From Flavobacteriales bacterium (GTDB lineage Bacteria > Bacteroidota > Bacteroidia > Flavobacteriales_F > PHOS-HE28), in assembly GCA_020635715.1 (NCBI GenBank), contig JACJZG010000004.1:124001-188000 (forward strand): a DNA stretch of 64,000 nucleotides. The letters run 5' to 3'. Numbering within the stretch: position 1 is the stretch's first letter; every line of letters starts with the position of its first letter. Below, piece after piece: positions 18,101 through 26,164 of the stretch. Made by a program: the position numbers and the translations under genes. A model generated the notes under the pieces. It did not search any database. It saw only the letters and a program-made list of their open reading frames with translations, and was not told the origin of the DNA.

Positions 18101-18358
18101 GTGGCCCTCCACCCGAACCCGAACCGCGGCGACCAATTGTTCCTGCGTGTGAACGGCCTGGAGGCAGGCGTAGCCTTGGTGAACGTGGACATCTACGACC
18201 TCACCGGCAAGCGCGTGGCAGCGCGCACCATCGCGGTACAGGACGGCTTCGTGAGAACGAACCTGGAACTGAATGGTGAACTCGCCGGTGGTATGTACAT
18301 GGTCAACATCACAGCAGGTGACAAGATCCACACCGAGCGACTGGTGATCCAGCCGTAA
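15158..18358 (+). CDS. Giant surface protein 2 (5'-truncated): AKWNG propeller, shared module, T9SS tail
   Basis: An open frame of 1066 residues whose GTG start is probably not genuine, because the preceding sequence encodes the same propeller in broken frames. Residues 1-530 are about 11 propeller repeats of about 45 residues (DLYAGGDFTTAGGAPANRI, then AKWNGSSWSALG). A short Asp-rich motif (DSDGDGTVDELDDCP) precedes the shared module, which starts at residue 587 (CTDYILEFQSG), and a type A sorting tail ends the protein. The module DNA nearly equals that of protein 1 up to about 18236 and then matches the tail of proteins 3 and 4, so it is mosaic. Without a signal peptide this fragment would not be exported. 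Confidence 0.82.
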   Translation: MVGFLSAGGVANTSRLAKWNRTTWSSLGVGTTDSNVQALLVDGTDLYVAGGFTTLVGFPANRIAKWDGSTWSSLGTGMNGQVLSLAKNGTDLYAGGGFTTAGGTTAFYIAKWNGGSWSALSGGGMNAAVWALAFHGSYLYAGGQFTAPALNLARWNGTAWSAVGGSTNGQVRALTLYGGDLYIGGAFNIVTGTTANYIARYDGSTITAFGTGINTSVVALAHDGTDLYVGGAFTQAGGVAAPYVAKWDGSSWSALGAGMNGTVYVLTFIGGDLYAGGDFTTAGGAPANRIAKWNGSSWTGLGTGTNGRVRAIAPFGPDIIVGGEFTSAGGMANTGYIAKWSGAVWNVMATGVNGNVLALHPSGADLYAGGDFTTMSGVSASKVAKWNGSSWSALGIGLTSTVTSLATIGTDLFAGGAFTLVGPPFITTNRVAKWDGSTWSALGTALNNTVRSLAVHGTDLIAVGDFTTAGGAPANRVAKWNGSAWSAFGSGVDNSVNRVIVVGDDMYVGGNFLHAGGQVSPWLARGILGPDSDGDGTVDELDDCPFAVDGIANFNSFTCGCDVGYTAHYTIIGLNNVIDVCDPIPPCTDYILEFQSGATAPNAVTYEVLDETGTTTVLSGNNPVPANSIGTLTLCLSDGCYQLRVTDAAGDGLLGYVLRETGMDGHRIIDNKLNMSDGISQISGGQGFCLPIGTVSPIWSSCDKLDWVNNKFIVCQADAAVSGQYGVTNTTSGYEFWFYDPNGSFSYRRFRSHATSDGYGSGATRACHFKVNGWYASMANPHLPADILLNVRVRGRVAGVNQTFGPACQFKLDPALAACPRVKLQDNPANTSDYSCGVSRNFGGGSNPGNRIYANPPQPIPVVASSSVRYQFRFRITGENVCIVRPPQTSARMVLNWTNGTPLECSKTYEVDVRVSLDGGATWCFGPAGSSQAAACADTEDWGKVCNVTINPCALPNGGNNALAGNDGQGEASLRGSAKQSVALHPNPNRGDQLFLRVNGLEAGVALVNVDIYDLTGKRVAARTIAVQDGFVRTNLELNGELAGGMYMVNITAGDKIHTERLVIQP
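18073..18100 (+). repeat. Short interspersed repeat inside the coding sequence
   Basis: GTCATTGCGAGGCTCTGCGA followed by AGCAAAGC, at the same linker position and in the same frame as in protein 1. Confidence 0.6.
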
Positions 18359-18378
18359 GGGGAAGAACGATAACGAAC

Positions 18379-18414
18379 GGAGGCCCCGTGTACACTCTGG
18401 TACATGGGGCTTCC
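18379..18414 (+). terminator. Intrinsic terminator of giant protein 2
   Basis: An imperfect GC-rich stem, GGAGGCCCCGTGTAC with GGTACATGGGGCTTCC, followed by CTTTTCG, 20 bp after the stop codon. Confidence 0.75.
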
Positions 18415-18436
18415 CTTTTCGTAGCACCCACGCCCA

Positions 18437-18464
18437 ACGGTCATCGCGAGCGAAGCGGCGCGAC
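18437..18464 (+). repeat. Short interspersed repeat, intergenic copy
   Basis: ACGGTCATCGCGAGCGAAGC followed by GGCGCGAC, between the terminator of protein 2 and the start of the protease gene. It is related to the GTCATTGCGAG elements found in the coding linkers. Confidence 0.5.
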
Positions 18465-18543
18465 TAACTTTTGTTCTATTGCGCCGCACCGCGCACCATC
18501 CTACGTTGCGTGCCCGTCCGTCCATTCGGACGCGCCTCCTCCC

Positions 18544-21500
18544 ATGGCACGCCTTCTTTCATCCCTCGTCCTTCTCCTCTTCACCCTCACTTCCTTCGCC
18601 CAGCAGAGCGGCCCCATACCGGGGCGATTGCTGCTGCGGCTGGCCAAGGATGCCCGCACTGCCGAGGTGGAACGGGCGCTCACCCGCGCGCTGCCCACCA
18701 ACTTGGGCGCGGTGGCCTTTAAGCCCCTGGGCGAAGGCGGCCGATACCACCTGCTGCAATGGAACCCCGAGGCCATGGATGTGGCGCGCGCCGAACAACT
18801 GGTGAAGGGTGTGCGCGGCGTGGAGGCCACCCACCCGGACCTGCCGGTGCGCTATCGGGCCCAACCCAACGACCCGGGCTATGCCAGCCAATGGCACCTG
18901 GCCGACATGAACGTGGAAGCCGTGTGGGACCATACCACTGGTGGCGCCATGGCCAACGGCCAGCGCATTGCGGTGGGCATCATCGATACCGGCGTGGACG
19001 GGCTGCATGAGGACCTGGTGGACAACATCGTCTTCGATGGCTCGGCCAGTGACCTGCACGGTACCGAGGTGGCCGGTGTGGTGGGTGCGGTGGGCAACAA
19101 TGGCATCGGTGTGAGCGGCGTGAACTGGGATGTGGACCTGATCAGCTCGGCCACCGTGAACGACCTGAGCGATGCCTTGAACCAGTTCCAGTTCTGCCTC
19201 AACCTGCGCACCGCCTTCAACCAGAGCGGCGGAGCGAACGGCCGCCTGGTGGTGGCGCTCACGGTGTCGTGGGGCATTGAAGATGTCGACTGCGGATTCG
19301 GTGATCCGATGTTCGATGCGCTCGGTGGCGAAGGCGTTCTGGTGGTGACCGGCGGACCCAACAGCTTCACCGACATCGATGTGGTGGACGACTACCCGAG
19401 CACCTGTCCGAACGCGAACAACATCGTGGTGACGAGCTACGGCCCCAGCAACGAGATGCCCTTCGCCTTCGGGGACCAGACGGTGCACTTCCTTGCGCCG
19501 GGCATCGACATCCTCACCACCGTTCCGGGCGACGGAACGGGCTTCGACAGCGGCAACTCCTTCGCGATCCCGAACACGGCCGGTGCCATCGCGCTGCTCT
19601 ACAGCAACCCCTGCACCGAGTTCGCGGACGCGGTGATGAGCAGCCCGCTGAACGCCTCGATCGCGGTGAAGAACGCCCTTATCAACAGCACCACACCGGT
19701 GCCGGGTGCGGGCAGCCGATGCATCACCGGCGGCAAGCTCAACGTGCACCAGGCCTACCAGCTGCTCACGAGCGGATGCGCTGCGAACTGTACCGACCAT
19801 ACCATCACCTTCACACCCGATGCGGGCAGCGTGGCGCAGGCATCACTCACGAATGGCCTGGGGAGCACCATCGCCACGGGCACGAGCGGCCTGCTCGGGG
19901 CTTGCATCAACTCCGGTTGCTTCACGGCCACCTTCGTTGATGGCAGCGGCGATCCCTTGAGCGGCAGCTACACGGTGGAGCAGAGCGGTGGTGGCATCAT
20001 CGCCTCCGGAAGCACGGCCGATGGTGTGGTCGCATTCACGCGCGGGACGGTGTTCGCCGGCTGCACGAACGCGGCTGCGGCGAACTTTACACCGGGCGCC
20101 AACTGCGACGACGGCAGCTGCTGCACGGAGACTTTCGTGCGTATGAGCCTTTTCCCGGAGGACAGCGAAGCCACGGGCGATGTGCAGGTGACGATCGAGG
20201 TAGGTGGTGACAACGTGTTCGATGGCCCCTTGCCGTTCGTGTTCGACCCGCAGTTCCAACAGTCCTCCGCGGTCTTCACCTTCTGCACGGCACCGGCCTG
20301 CGCCAGCATCACCATCGGCCCCAGCGATGTGCCGCTCTACCCAGATGGCTTCGTGCAGGTCCTTGGTCCCGGTGGTGCCGAGGACCAGGTCTTCGACGTT
20401 ACCGATGGCTTCCAGGGCGCACTGGGGACGATCGTGGAGCTCTGCAACGGCATCGATGACGACTGCGATGGGCTGGTGGACGAGGACTTCCTCTGGTATG
20501 CTGATAACGACGGTGACAACTGGGGCGATGCGAGCACGGGCCAGGTCTTCTGCGAAACGCCGATCGGAGCCTTCACCCAGCAGGTGGGCGATTGCGACGA
20601 CACGGACCCGGACATCAACCCGAACGTACCGGACCTCTGCCTGGGCGGCGATGGCATCGACAACAATTGCAATGGCCTCATCGACGAGAATGGAGCGGGC
20701 TTCTGGTTCTTCGATCTGGATGGCGACGGCTACGGTGTGGAGGGCAGTAGTGTGCTTGCTTGCATTCAGCCGCCGGGCACCGTCCTGCTAACCGGCGATT
20801 GCGACGACACTGATCCTGCGCTGCATCCGGATGCCATCGAACTCTGCGACGGCATCGATAACAACTGCAACGGGCAGGTGGATGAGGACTTCTTCTGGTA
20901 CGCCGATGCGGATGGCGACGGCTTCGGCGATGTGGCCACCGAGCAGTACAGCTGCAGCCCGATCCCCGGCATGATCAACACGCCGGGCGATTGCGATGAC
21001 AGTGATCCGAACCTCACGGTGTTCAATGCACCTTGTGATGATGGCGACCCGAATACCACGAACGACGTGGTGACGGGGAGCTGCACCTGCCAGGGAAGCA
21101 CTTTGGGCTTCTGTCCGCCAGGTGAGATCGAGGACTGCAACGGCAATTGCGCACCGATCGATTGGATCGGCGATGGCACCTGCGACGATGGCACCTTCGA
21201 GTGGGAGGGCAACTTCATCTTCTTCAACTGTCCGGAGTTCGACAACGACGGTGGCGATTGCGGTACCGGCGGATGCGTGGCTGAAGTGTGCGATGGCCAG
21301 GACAACGATTGCGATGGCCTCGTGGATGAGGACTTCCTCATGTACGTGGATGCGGACGGTGATGGCTTCGGTGTGAGCGGAACGGAGAGCGTGGTCTGCG
21401 ATCCCGGCCCCGGCCTGGCTTTCCAGGGCGGCGATTGTGACGATACCGACGAGGGCATCTTCCCCGGCAACGGCTGCGACCTCTGCGACCTCGATGAACA

Positions 21501-24500
21501 GGCATGGCTCGCGGAGAACCAGCAGGTGCTGCTTGAGACCTACGGTCTTTGTGTGGGTGAATGCGGGTTCGGCGAAGCCGCCTGCGTGAGCGCGTGCATG
21601 CAGGCCAACGGCATACCCGTGGGAGCGCTCTGCCTGACCTGCCTCGACACCTATTACGCGTGCGTGATCAACAACTGCCTGGGTCCTTGCAATGCTGGAC
21701 CGGAGGAATGCAACGCATGCCAGCAGCAGTTCGGCTGTTTCCAGGACTTCGCCAGCTGCATGGGCCAGGTGGATGCCGACGGTGATGGCTGGTGGGCCGG
21801 TGGCGATTGCGACGACAACGATCCCACGGTGCACCCCACGGCACCGGAAGTATGCGACGGCCTGGACAACGATTGCGATGGCACCGTGGACAACGGCTTC
21901 CTCTGGTACGTGGATGCCGATGGCGACGGTTGGGGTGCAATCAGCGCGGGTACCTTGTCCTGCACCGACCCTGGTCCGGGCTTCGTCCAGCAGACCGGTG
22001 ATTGTGATGATGACGATCCGGCGGTGAACCCCGATGCACAGGAAACCTGTGATGGGCTCGACAACGACTGCGATGGGATCACGGACGGCATCGACTTCGA
22101 CTTCCAGAGCGGCTGCACCAACCCGATGGCCTGCAACTACGACCCGAACGCCATCTGCGACGACGGCAGCTGCGACCTCGGTACCGGAACGCTCGGCGCA
22201 AGCACCTACGCCAACGACTGGAGCGCGACGGACACCGAGGGTAGCACCGTGAGCCTCTTCGCCCTGCTGGCACAGGGCAAGACCGTGGTGCTGGACCTCT
22301 TCGCCGCGTGGTGCCCACCGAGCCAGCAGATGCTCACGGCCAACTTCCTGCAGGACTGGAACGCGCACATGGGGCCCGATGGCACCGACCAGATCCGCAT
22401 CGTGGGTATAGCGGTGGACCAGAGCGCCGGTAACCTGACCCCCTTCATCGATGAGGCGCAATGGCCCATCATCGTGCAGGATGGCGAGTCCTTCGGTCCG
22501 CTCTACGCCGCGTTGGGGATGTACGACAACGCCGTGCCCACGTTGCTGATGATCTGTCCCGACCGCTCGGTGACCATGCTCTATCCGCAACCCGACGCGC
22601 TGCCCCATACCGGCGGCTTCAACTACGACCCCATCGCGGCGGTGGCGCTGATGAACGAACGTTGCGGCTGCCGCGGCGTGGCCTGCACCACCAACATCGG
22701 CTGCATGGACATCAACTCATGCAACTACGATCCGGATGCGACCTGTCCCGGTCCGTGCGCCACTGCACAGGAATGGTTCGCGGACAATGATGGCGATGGC
22801 GTGGGAGCGATCTCCCTCGGTACGGCCTGCACCCAGCCGGCGAACAGTGCGGCCATCGGTGGTGATTGCGATGATGACGACCCCACGGTGCAAAGCGGCT
22901 TCACCCTCTATGTGTACACCGAGGACGAGAACGACTCCGGCACCGCGCACTACGCGATCACCCATCCGGGCGGCTTGCTCGAAGGGGACATCGTGATGCC
23001 GGCGGAGGAGTTCGGCATCGGCAGCGTGGACCTCTGCATCCCCGGCGGGTGCATCACTATTCAGATCACGCCGAACGATGTGCCCCTGTGGCCGGAGAGC
23101 TACCTGGTGTCAGGGGAGGGGGTCCAGGCCTTCCCCACGGAGGATGGCTACTTCCAGGAAGGCGTGGCGGAACTCTGCGACGGACTGGACAACGACTGCG
23201 ATGGTCAGGTGGATGAGGACTTCGTGTGCGATCCACCGGAACCCTGCACGGACTACATCCTCGAGTTCCAGAGCGGCAGCACCGCATCGGACGCGGTGAC
23301 CTACGAAGTGCTGGACGAAAGCGGAACAACAACGGTGCTCGGCAACAACAACCCGGTGCCCGCGAACAGCATCGGCACCGTAACGCTCTGCCTGAACGAT
23401 GGCTGTTACCAACTGCGTGTGACGGATGCCGCGGGCGATGGCCTGCTGGGCTACGTGCTGCGCGAGATGGGTGCCGATGGTCGCCGCCTGATCGACAACC
23501 GCTATAACATGAGCGATGGCGTGAGTGCGATCGCGAACGGTGGCACATTCTGCGTACCGATGGGCGATGACCGTCCGATCCACAGCAGCTGTGACAAGCT
23601 GGACTGGGTGAACAACAAGTTCATCGTGTGCCATGCCAACGCCACGGTGACCGCCGAGTTCGGTGTGACCAACAGCACCAGCGGCTACGAGTTCTGGTTC
23701 TTCGATCCTAACGGCAGCTACAGCTACCGCCGCTTCCGCAGTCACGCCACCAGCGATGGCACGGGCAGTGGAGCCACACGCGCCTGCCACTTCAAGGTGA
23801 ACGGCTGGTTCGCCAGCGTGGCCGACCCGCACATCCCGGCGGACATCCTGCTGAACGTGCGCGTGCGCGGTCGTGTGGCTGGCAACAACCTGCCCTTCGG
23901 GCCGGCCTGCCAGTTCAAGATCGATCCGGCACTGGCGGCCTGCCCGCGTGTGAAGTTGCAGGATGATCCGGCGAACACGAGCGACTACAGCTGCGGTGTG
24001 AGCCGCAACTTCGGCGGCTCCAGCAGCCCAGCGAACCGTATCTACGCGAACCCACCGCAGCCGATCCCAGTGGTGGCGAGCAGCGCGGTGCGTTACCAGT
24101 TCCGCTTCCGCATCACGGGTGAGAACGTCTGCATCGTGCGTCCGCCGCAGACCAGCGCCCGCATGGTGCTGAACTGGACCAACGGCACGCCGCTGGAGTG
24201 CAGCAAGACCTACGAGGTGGATGTGCGCGTGAGCCTGGATGGTGGTGCGACCTGGTGCTTCGGTCCGGCCGGATCGAGCGAGGCCACTGCCTGCGCGGAC
24301 ACCGAGGAGTGGGGCAAGGTGTGCAACGTGACCATCAACCCGTGCGCTCTACCCAACGGGGGCATCGACGCACTTGCTGGTAACGACGATCAGGGCGAGG
24401 CATCATTGCGAGGCTCTGAGAAGCAAAGCGTGGTCCCTCCACCCGAACCCGAATCGTGGCGATCAGCTCTACCTGCGCGTGAGCGGCGTGGAGGAAGGGG

Positions 24501-24609
24501 TGACCACCGTGAGCGGGGACATCTACGACCTCACCGGCAAGCGCGTGGCAGCGCGCACGATCGCCGTACAGGACGGCTTCGTGAAGACGAACCTGGAACT
24601 GAATGGTGA
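18544..24609 (+). CDS. Giant surface protein 3: subtilisin-like protease with MopE motifs, thioredoxin-like domain and shared module; frameshifted end
   Basis: 2021 residues from the ATG at 18544 (signal peptide ending TSFAQ). Order: an N-terminal propeptide-like region; an S8 domain over about 110-370 with Asp148 (IIDTGVDG), His172 (DLHGTEVAG) and Ser339 (GNSFAIPNTAG); seven MopE-type motifs (CDGIDNNCNGQVDEDF) from about 630; an LNR-like domain (NGNCAPIDWIGDGTCDDG); a Cys-rich insert; a redoxin-like domain near 1215-1375 with AWCPPS (Cys1257 but no resolving Cys); another MopE motif; and the shared module from residue 1568. An extra base near 24435 throws the sorting tail out of frame, so the last residues are aberrant. 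The sorting tail survives in another frame to 24688. Confidence 0.88.
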   Translation: MARLLSSLVLLLFTLTSFAQQSGPIPGRLLLRLAKDARTAEVERALTRALPTNLGAVAFKPLGEGGRYHLLQWNPEAMDVARAEQLVKGVRGVEATHPDLPVRYRAQPNDPGYASQWHLADMNVEAVWDHTTGGAMANGQRIAVGIIDTGVDGLHEDLVDNIVFDGSASDLHGTEVAGVVGAVGNNGIGVSGVNWDVDLISSATVNDLSDALNQFQFCLNLRTAFNQSGGANGRLVVALTVSWGIEDVDCGFGDPMFDALGGEGVLVVTGGPNSFTDIDVVDDYPSTCPNANNIVVTSYGPSNEMPFAFGDQTVHFLAPGIDILTTVPGDGTGFDSGNSFAIPNTAGAIALLYSNPCTEFADAVMSSPLNASIAVKNALINSTTPVPGAGSRCITGGKLNVHQAYQLLTSGCAANCTDHTITFTPDAGSVAQASLTNGLGSTIATGTSGLLGACINSGCFTATFVDGSGDPLSGSYTVEQSGGGIIASGSTADGVVAFTRGTVFAGCTNAAAANFTPGANCDDGSCCTETFVRMSLFPEDSEATGDVQVTIEVGGDNVFDGPLPFVFDPQFQQSSAVFTFCTAPACASITIGPSDVPLYPDGFVQVLGPGGAEDQVFDVTDGFQGALGTIVELCNGIDDDCDGLVDEDFLWYADNDGDNWGDASTGQVFCETPIGAFTQQVGDCDDTDPDINPNVPDLCLGGDGIDNNCNGLIDENGAGFWFFDLDGDGYGVEGSSVLACIQPPGTVLLTGDCDDTDPALHPDAIELCDGIDNNCNGQVDEDFFWYADADGDGFGDVATEQYSCSPIPGMINTPGDCDDSDPNLTVFNAPCDDGDPNTTNDVVTGSCTCQGSTLGFCPPGEIEDCNGNCAPIDWIGDGTCDDGTFEWEGNFIFFNCPEFDNDGGDCGTGGCVAEVCDGQDNDCDGLVDEDFLMYVDADGDGFGVSGTESVVCDPGPGLAFQGGDCDDTDEGIFPGNGCDLCDLDEQAWLAENQQVLLETYGLCVGECGFGEAACVSACMQANGIPVGALCLTCLDTYYACVINNCLGPCNAGPEECNACQQQFGCFQDFASCMGQVDADGDGWWAGGDCDDNDPTVHPTAPEVCDGLDNDCDGTVDNGFLWYVDADGDGWGAISAGTLSCTDPGPGFVQQTGDCDDDDPAVNPDAQETCDGLDNDCDGITDGIDFDFQSGCTNPMACNYDPNAICDDGSCDLGTGTLGASTYANDWSATDTEGSTVSLFALLAQGKTVVLDLFAAWCPPSQQMLTANFLQDWNAHMGPDGTDQIRIVGIAVDQSAGNLTPFIDEAQWPIIVQDGESFGPLYAALGMYDNAVPTLLMICPDRSVTMLYPQPDALPHTGGFNYDPIAAVALMNERCGCRGVACTTNIGCMDINSCNYDPDATCPGPCATAQEWFADNDGDGVGAISLGTACTQPANSAAIGGDCDDDDPTVQSGFTLYVYTEDENDSGTAHYAITHPGGLLEGDIVMPAEEFGIGSVDLCIPGGCITIQITPNDVPLWPESYLVSGEGVQAFPTEDGYFQEGVAELCDGLDNDCDGQVDEDFVCDPPEPCTDYILEFQSGSTASDAVTYEVLDESGTTTVLGNNNPVPANSIGTVTLCLNDGCYQLRVTDAAGDGLLGYVLREMGADGRRLIDNRYNMSDGVSAIANGGTFCVPMGDDRPIHSSCDKLDWVNNKFIVCHANATVTAEFGVTNSTSGYEFWFFDPNGSYSYRRFRSHATSDGTGSGATRACHFKVNGWFASVADPHIPADILLNVRVRGRVAGNNLPFGPACQFKIDPALAACPRVKLQDDPANTSDYSCGVSRNFGGSSSPANRIYANPPQPIPVVASSAVRYQFRFRITGENVCIVRPPQTSARMVLNWTNGTPLECSKTYEVDVRVSLDGGATWCFGPAGSSEATACADTEEWGKVCNVTINPCALPNGGIDALAGNDDQGEASLRGSEKQSVVPPPEPESWRSALPARERRGGRGDHRERGHLRPHRQARGSAHDRRTGRLREDEPGTEW
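24402..24429 (+). repeat. Short interspersed repeat inside the coding sequence
   Basis: ATCATTGCGAGGCTCTGAGA followed by AGCAAAGC, at the same linker position as in proteins 1 and 2 and just ahead of the frameshift. Confidence 0.55.
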
Positions 24610-24688
24610 ACTCGCCGGTGGTATGTACATGGTCAACATCACAGCAGGTGACAAGACCTACACTGAACGACTGGTGATCCAGCCGTAA
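24430..24688 (+). pseudogene. Out-of-frame T9SS sorting tail of protein 3
   Basis: The paralogues read GTGGTGCTCCACCCG here, while this copy reads GTGGTCCCTCCACCCG, one base longer. Beyond that point the expected tail (HPNPNRGDQLYLRVSG, DIYDLTGKRVAAR, MYMVNITAGD, ending RLVIQP at 24688) is perfectly preserved in frame 2. Everything downstream of the indel is intact, so the lesion is recent, phase-variable or a sequencing error. Confidence 0.85.
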
Positions 24689-24710
24689 GGATCGGTAGTA
24701 CAGGCAAAGG

Positions 24711-24748
24711 AGCCCCGCTCGTCCGCCGTACGGCGGATGGGCGGGGCT
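24711..24748 (+). terminator. Terminator of giant protein 3, also facing the response regulator
   Basis: AGCCCCGC and GCGGGGCT enclose a perfect inner palindrome, TCCGCCGTACGGCGGA. The same sequence, with its upstream flank, recurs at 31511-31556. It lies 11 bp from the end of the convergent gene at 24760 and may serve both. Confidence 0.8.
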
Positions 24749-24759
24749 TCACCTTCAGG

Positions 24760-25407
24760 TCAAGGAGTGAAGTACCCGTTCCGGACAGCGAACATGGCCA
24801 GGCCGATCCGGGACTTGACATTCAGCTTCTCGAACAGAGCATTGCGGTACCCATCGATCGTCTTTGGGCTTAGGCACATCACGTCGGCGATCTGGGCATA
24901 GGTCATTTCCGTGCCCACGTATCTGAGCAACTCCTTCTCACGATCGGAGAGTCCATCTCCGACCATTTCACTTCCGCCCTGCCGTGCACGGAACAACACT
25001 TCTCCCATGGCCGGGGTGAAGTAGATGCCCTTGTCCATGACCGAGCGGATGGCCCGTTCCAACTCATCGCTCCCCGCGATCTTCGGTACGAAACCATGCA
25101 CGCCCAGTTCGACCATGCGGAGGAATACGCTCTCCTCATCCTTCATGGTCAGGCAGAGCACGCGCACTTGCGGATGCTCCCGGTGCAACCAGCTCATGGT
25201 ATCGAAGCCATCCATTTCCGGCATGCTCACATCGAGGATCACGAGATCAGGGATGTGCTTGCCCTCCTTGAACATGCGAACAAGCTCCTTGCCGTCGTGC
25301 ACGGCGTAAAGCACATGGCACCGGGAGAAACCCTCCACCATATCCTGGATGGCCTTGGCGATCATCTTGTGGTCATCGACCACCACCACGCGGATCGTCT
25401 CATCCAT
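24760..25407 (-). CDS. LuxR-family response regulator (cassette 1)
   Basis: 215 residues: a receiver domain with VVDDH near residue 10, phospho-acceptor Asp59 (DLVILDVSMPEMDGF), Thr in CLTMKDEE and Lys in FVPKIAGSDE; then a GerE helix-turn-helix (LSDREKELLRYVGTEMTYAQ, LSPKTIDGYRNALFEKLNVK). The ATG overlaps the end of the kinase gene by 8 bp, so they are translationally coupled. It is the last gene of an exported protein, membrane protein, kinase, regulator operon running 27533 to 24760. Its closest relative in the window is the 34043 regulator in the equivalent place of cassette 2; they share the ENYR/DGYR helix and the FAxR-G ending. Confidence 0.93.
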   Translation of the reverse strand: MDETIRVVVVDDHKMIAKAIQDMVEGFSRCHVLYAVHDGKELVRMFKEGKHIPDLVILDVSMPEMDGFDTMSWLHREHPQVRVLCLTMKDEESVFLRMVELGVHGFVPKIAGSDELERAIRSVMDKGIYFTPAMGEVLFRARQGGSEMVGDGLSDREKELLRYVGTEMTYAQIADVMCLSPKTIDGYRNALFEKLNVKSRIGLAMFAVRNGYFTP

Positions 25408-26164
25408 GGGGCTTCAGTTGAAGTTGAAGGCGCGTCCCGGCGCCGGGTGAAGAAACCAGTTCATAGGCGGCACCGATCGATCGTGCGCGCGCCGCCATGT
25501 TGTCCAATCCGTTCCGTCCTATCTGCGCGCCGGGGTCGAACCCCCTGCCATCGTCTTCCAGCGTGATGAAGATGCCCCCGCTTCGGGAACGGACGGACGC
25601 TCGCAACTCCTTGGCAGAGGCATGCTTCAAGGAATTCTGGAAGAATTCCTGTGCGATCCTCACCATCACCATCTTCTCCCGCTCCTCCACCTTCACCGGG
25701 ACATCCCCCTCGAAACGGGTGTGCAGGCCGGAGATCCTCCCAAGGCGCTCGACCTCCGCACGCAATGCACTGACCAGATCCAGGTCCTTCAAACGCTTGC
25801 TGGTCAGTGAGCGTGCCAGGGTGCGCACATCATCGATCGTACCGACCAGCACCTTCTCCGCCGCATTCACCTCATCCAGGTCCGTGTGTTTTCGGGCCTT
25901 GTCCAGGTAGAGCTTGGCGAGGGTGAGTTCCTGCACCACCCCGTCGTGCAGTTCCATGCCCATCTGGACCAGGGTGGCGTCGCGGATCTCGTGCTCCAGA
26001 TCGCCCAGTTGCCGCAGGTACTCGAGCTCGGCCGCCTGGCGCTGTTCCAAGGCCTTGCGCTTGCTCCTGTGGAAGAGAACGATGAACACGATGAACCCGG
26101 TGCTGATCAGCAGCATCGCGACAAGGGTGCCGGTGATGGCCACGATCACTCCGTCCGGGCCCAT
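25400..26164 (-). CDS. Short NarL-type sensor histidine kinase (cassette 1)
   Basis: 254 residues from the ATG at 26164; the longer frame to 26329 lies inside the preceding gene. One N-terminal membrane helix (residues 5-30, TGTLVAMLLISTGFIVFIVL), a coiled linker, a HisKA_3 domain with MGMELHDGVVQELTL (acceptor His), and a HATPase domain (AQEFFQNSLKHAS, EDDGRGFDPG, GRNGLDNMAARARSIG). There is no periplasmic sensor domain, so the input probably comes through the multi-pass protein encoded upstream, whose gene it overlaps by 19 bp. Confidence 0.92.
   Translation of the reverse strand: MGPDGVIVAITGTLVAMLLISTGFIVFIVLFHRSKRKALEQRQAAELEYLRQLGDLEHEIRDATLVQMGMELHDGVVQELTLAKLYLDKARKHTDLDEVNAAEKVLVGTIDDVRTLARSLTSKRLKDLDLVSALRAEVERLGRISGLHTRFEGDVPVKVEEREKMVMVRIAQEFFQNSLKHASAKELRASVRSRSGGIFITLEDDGRGFDPGAQIGRNGLDNMAARARSIGAAYELVSSPGAGTRLQLQLKPHG

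Noticed and set aside
20788..22608. 606-codon minus-strand frame
   Set aside because: Antisense to the MopE and redoxin-like part of the protease; no motif or signal is seen.
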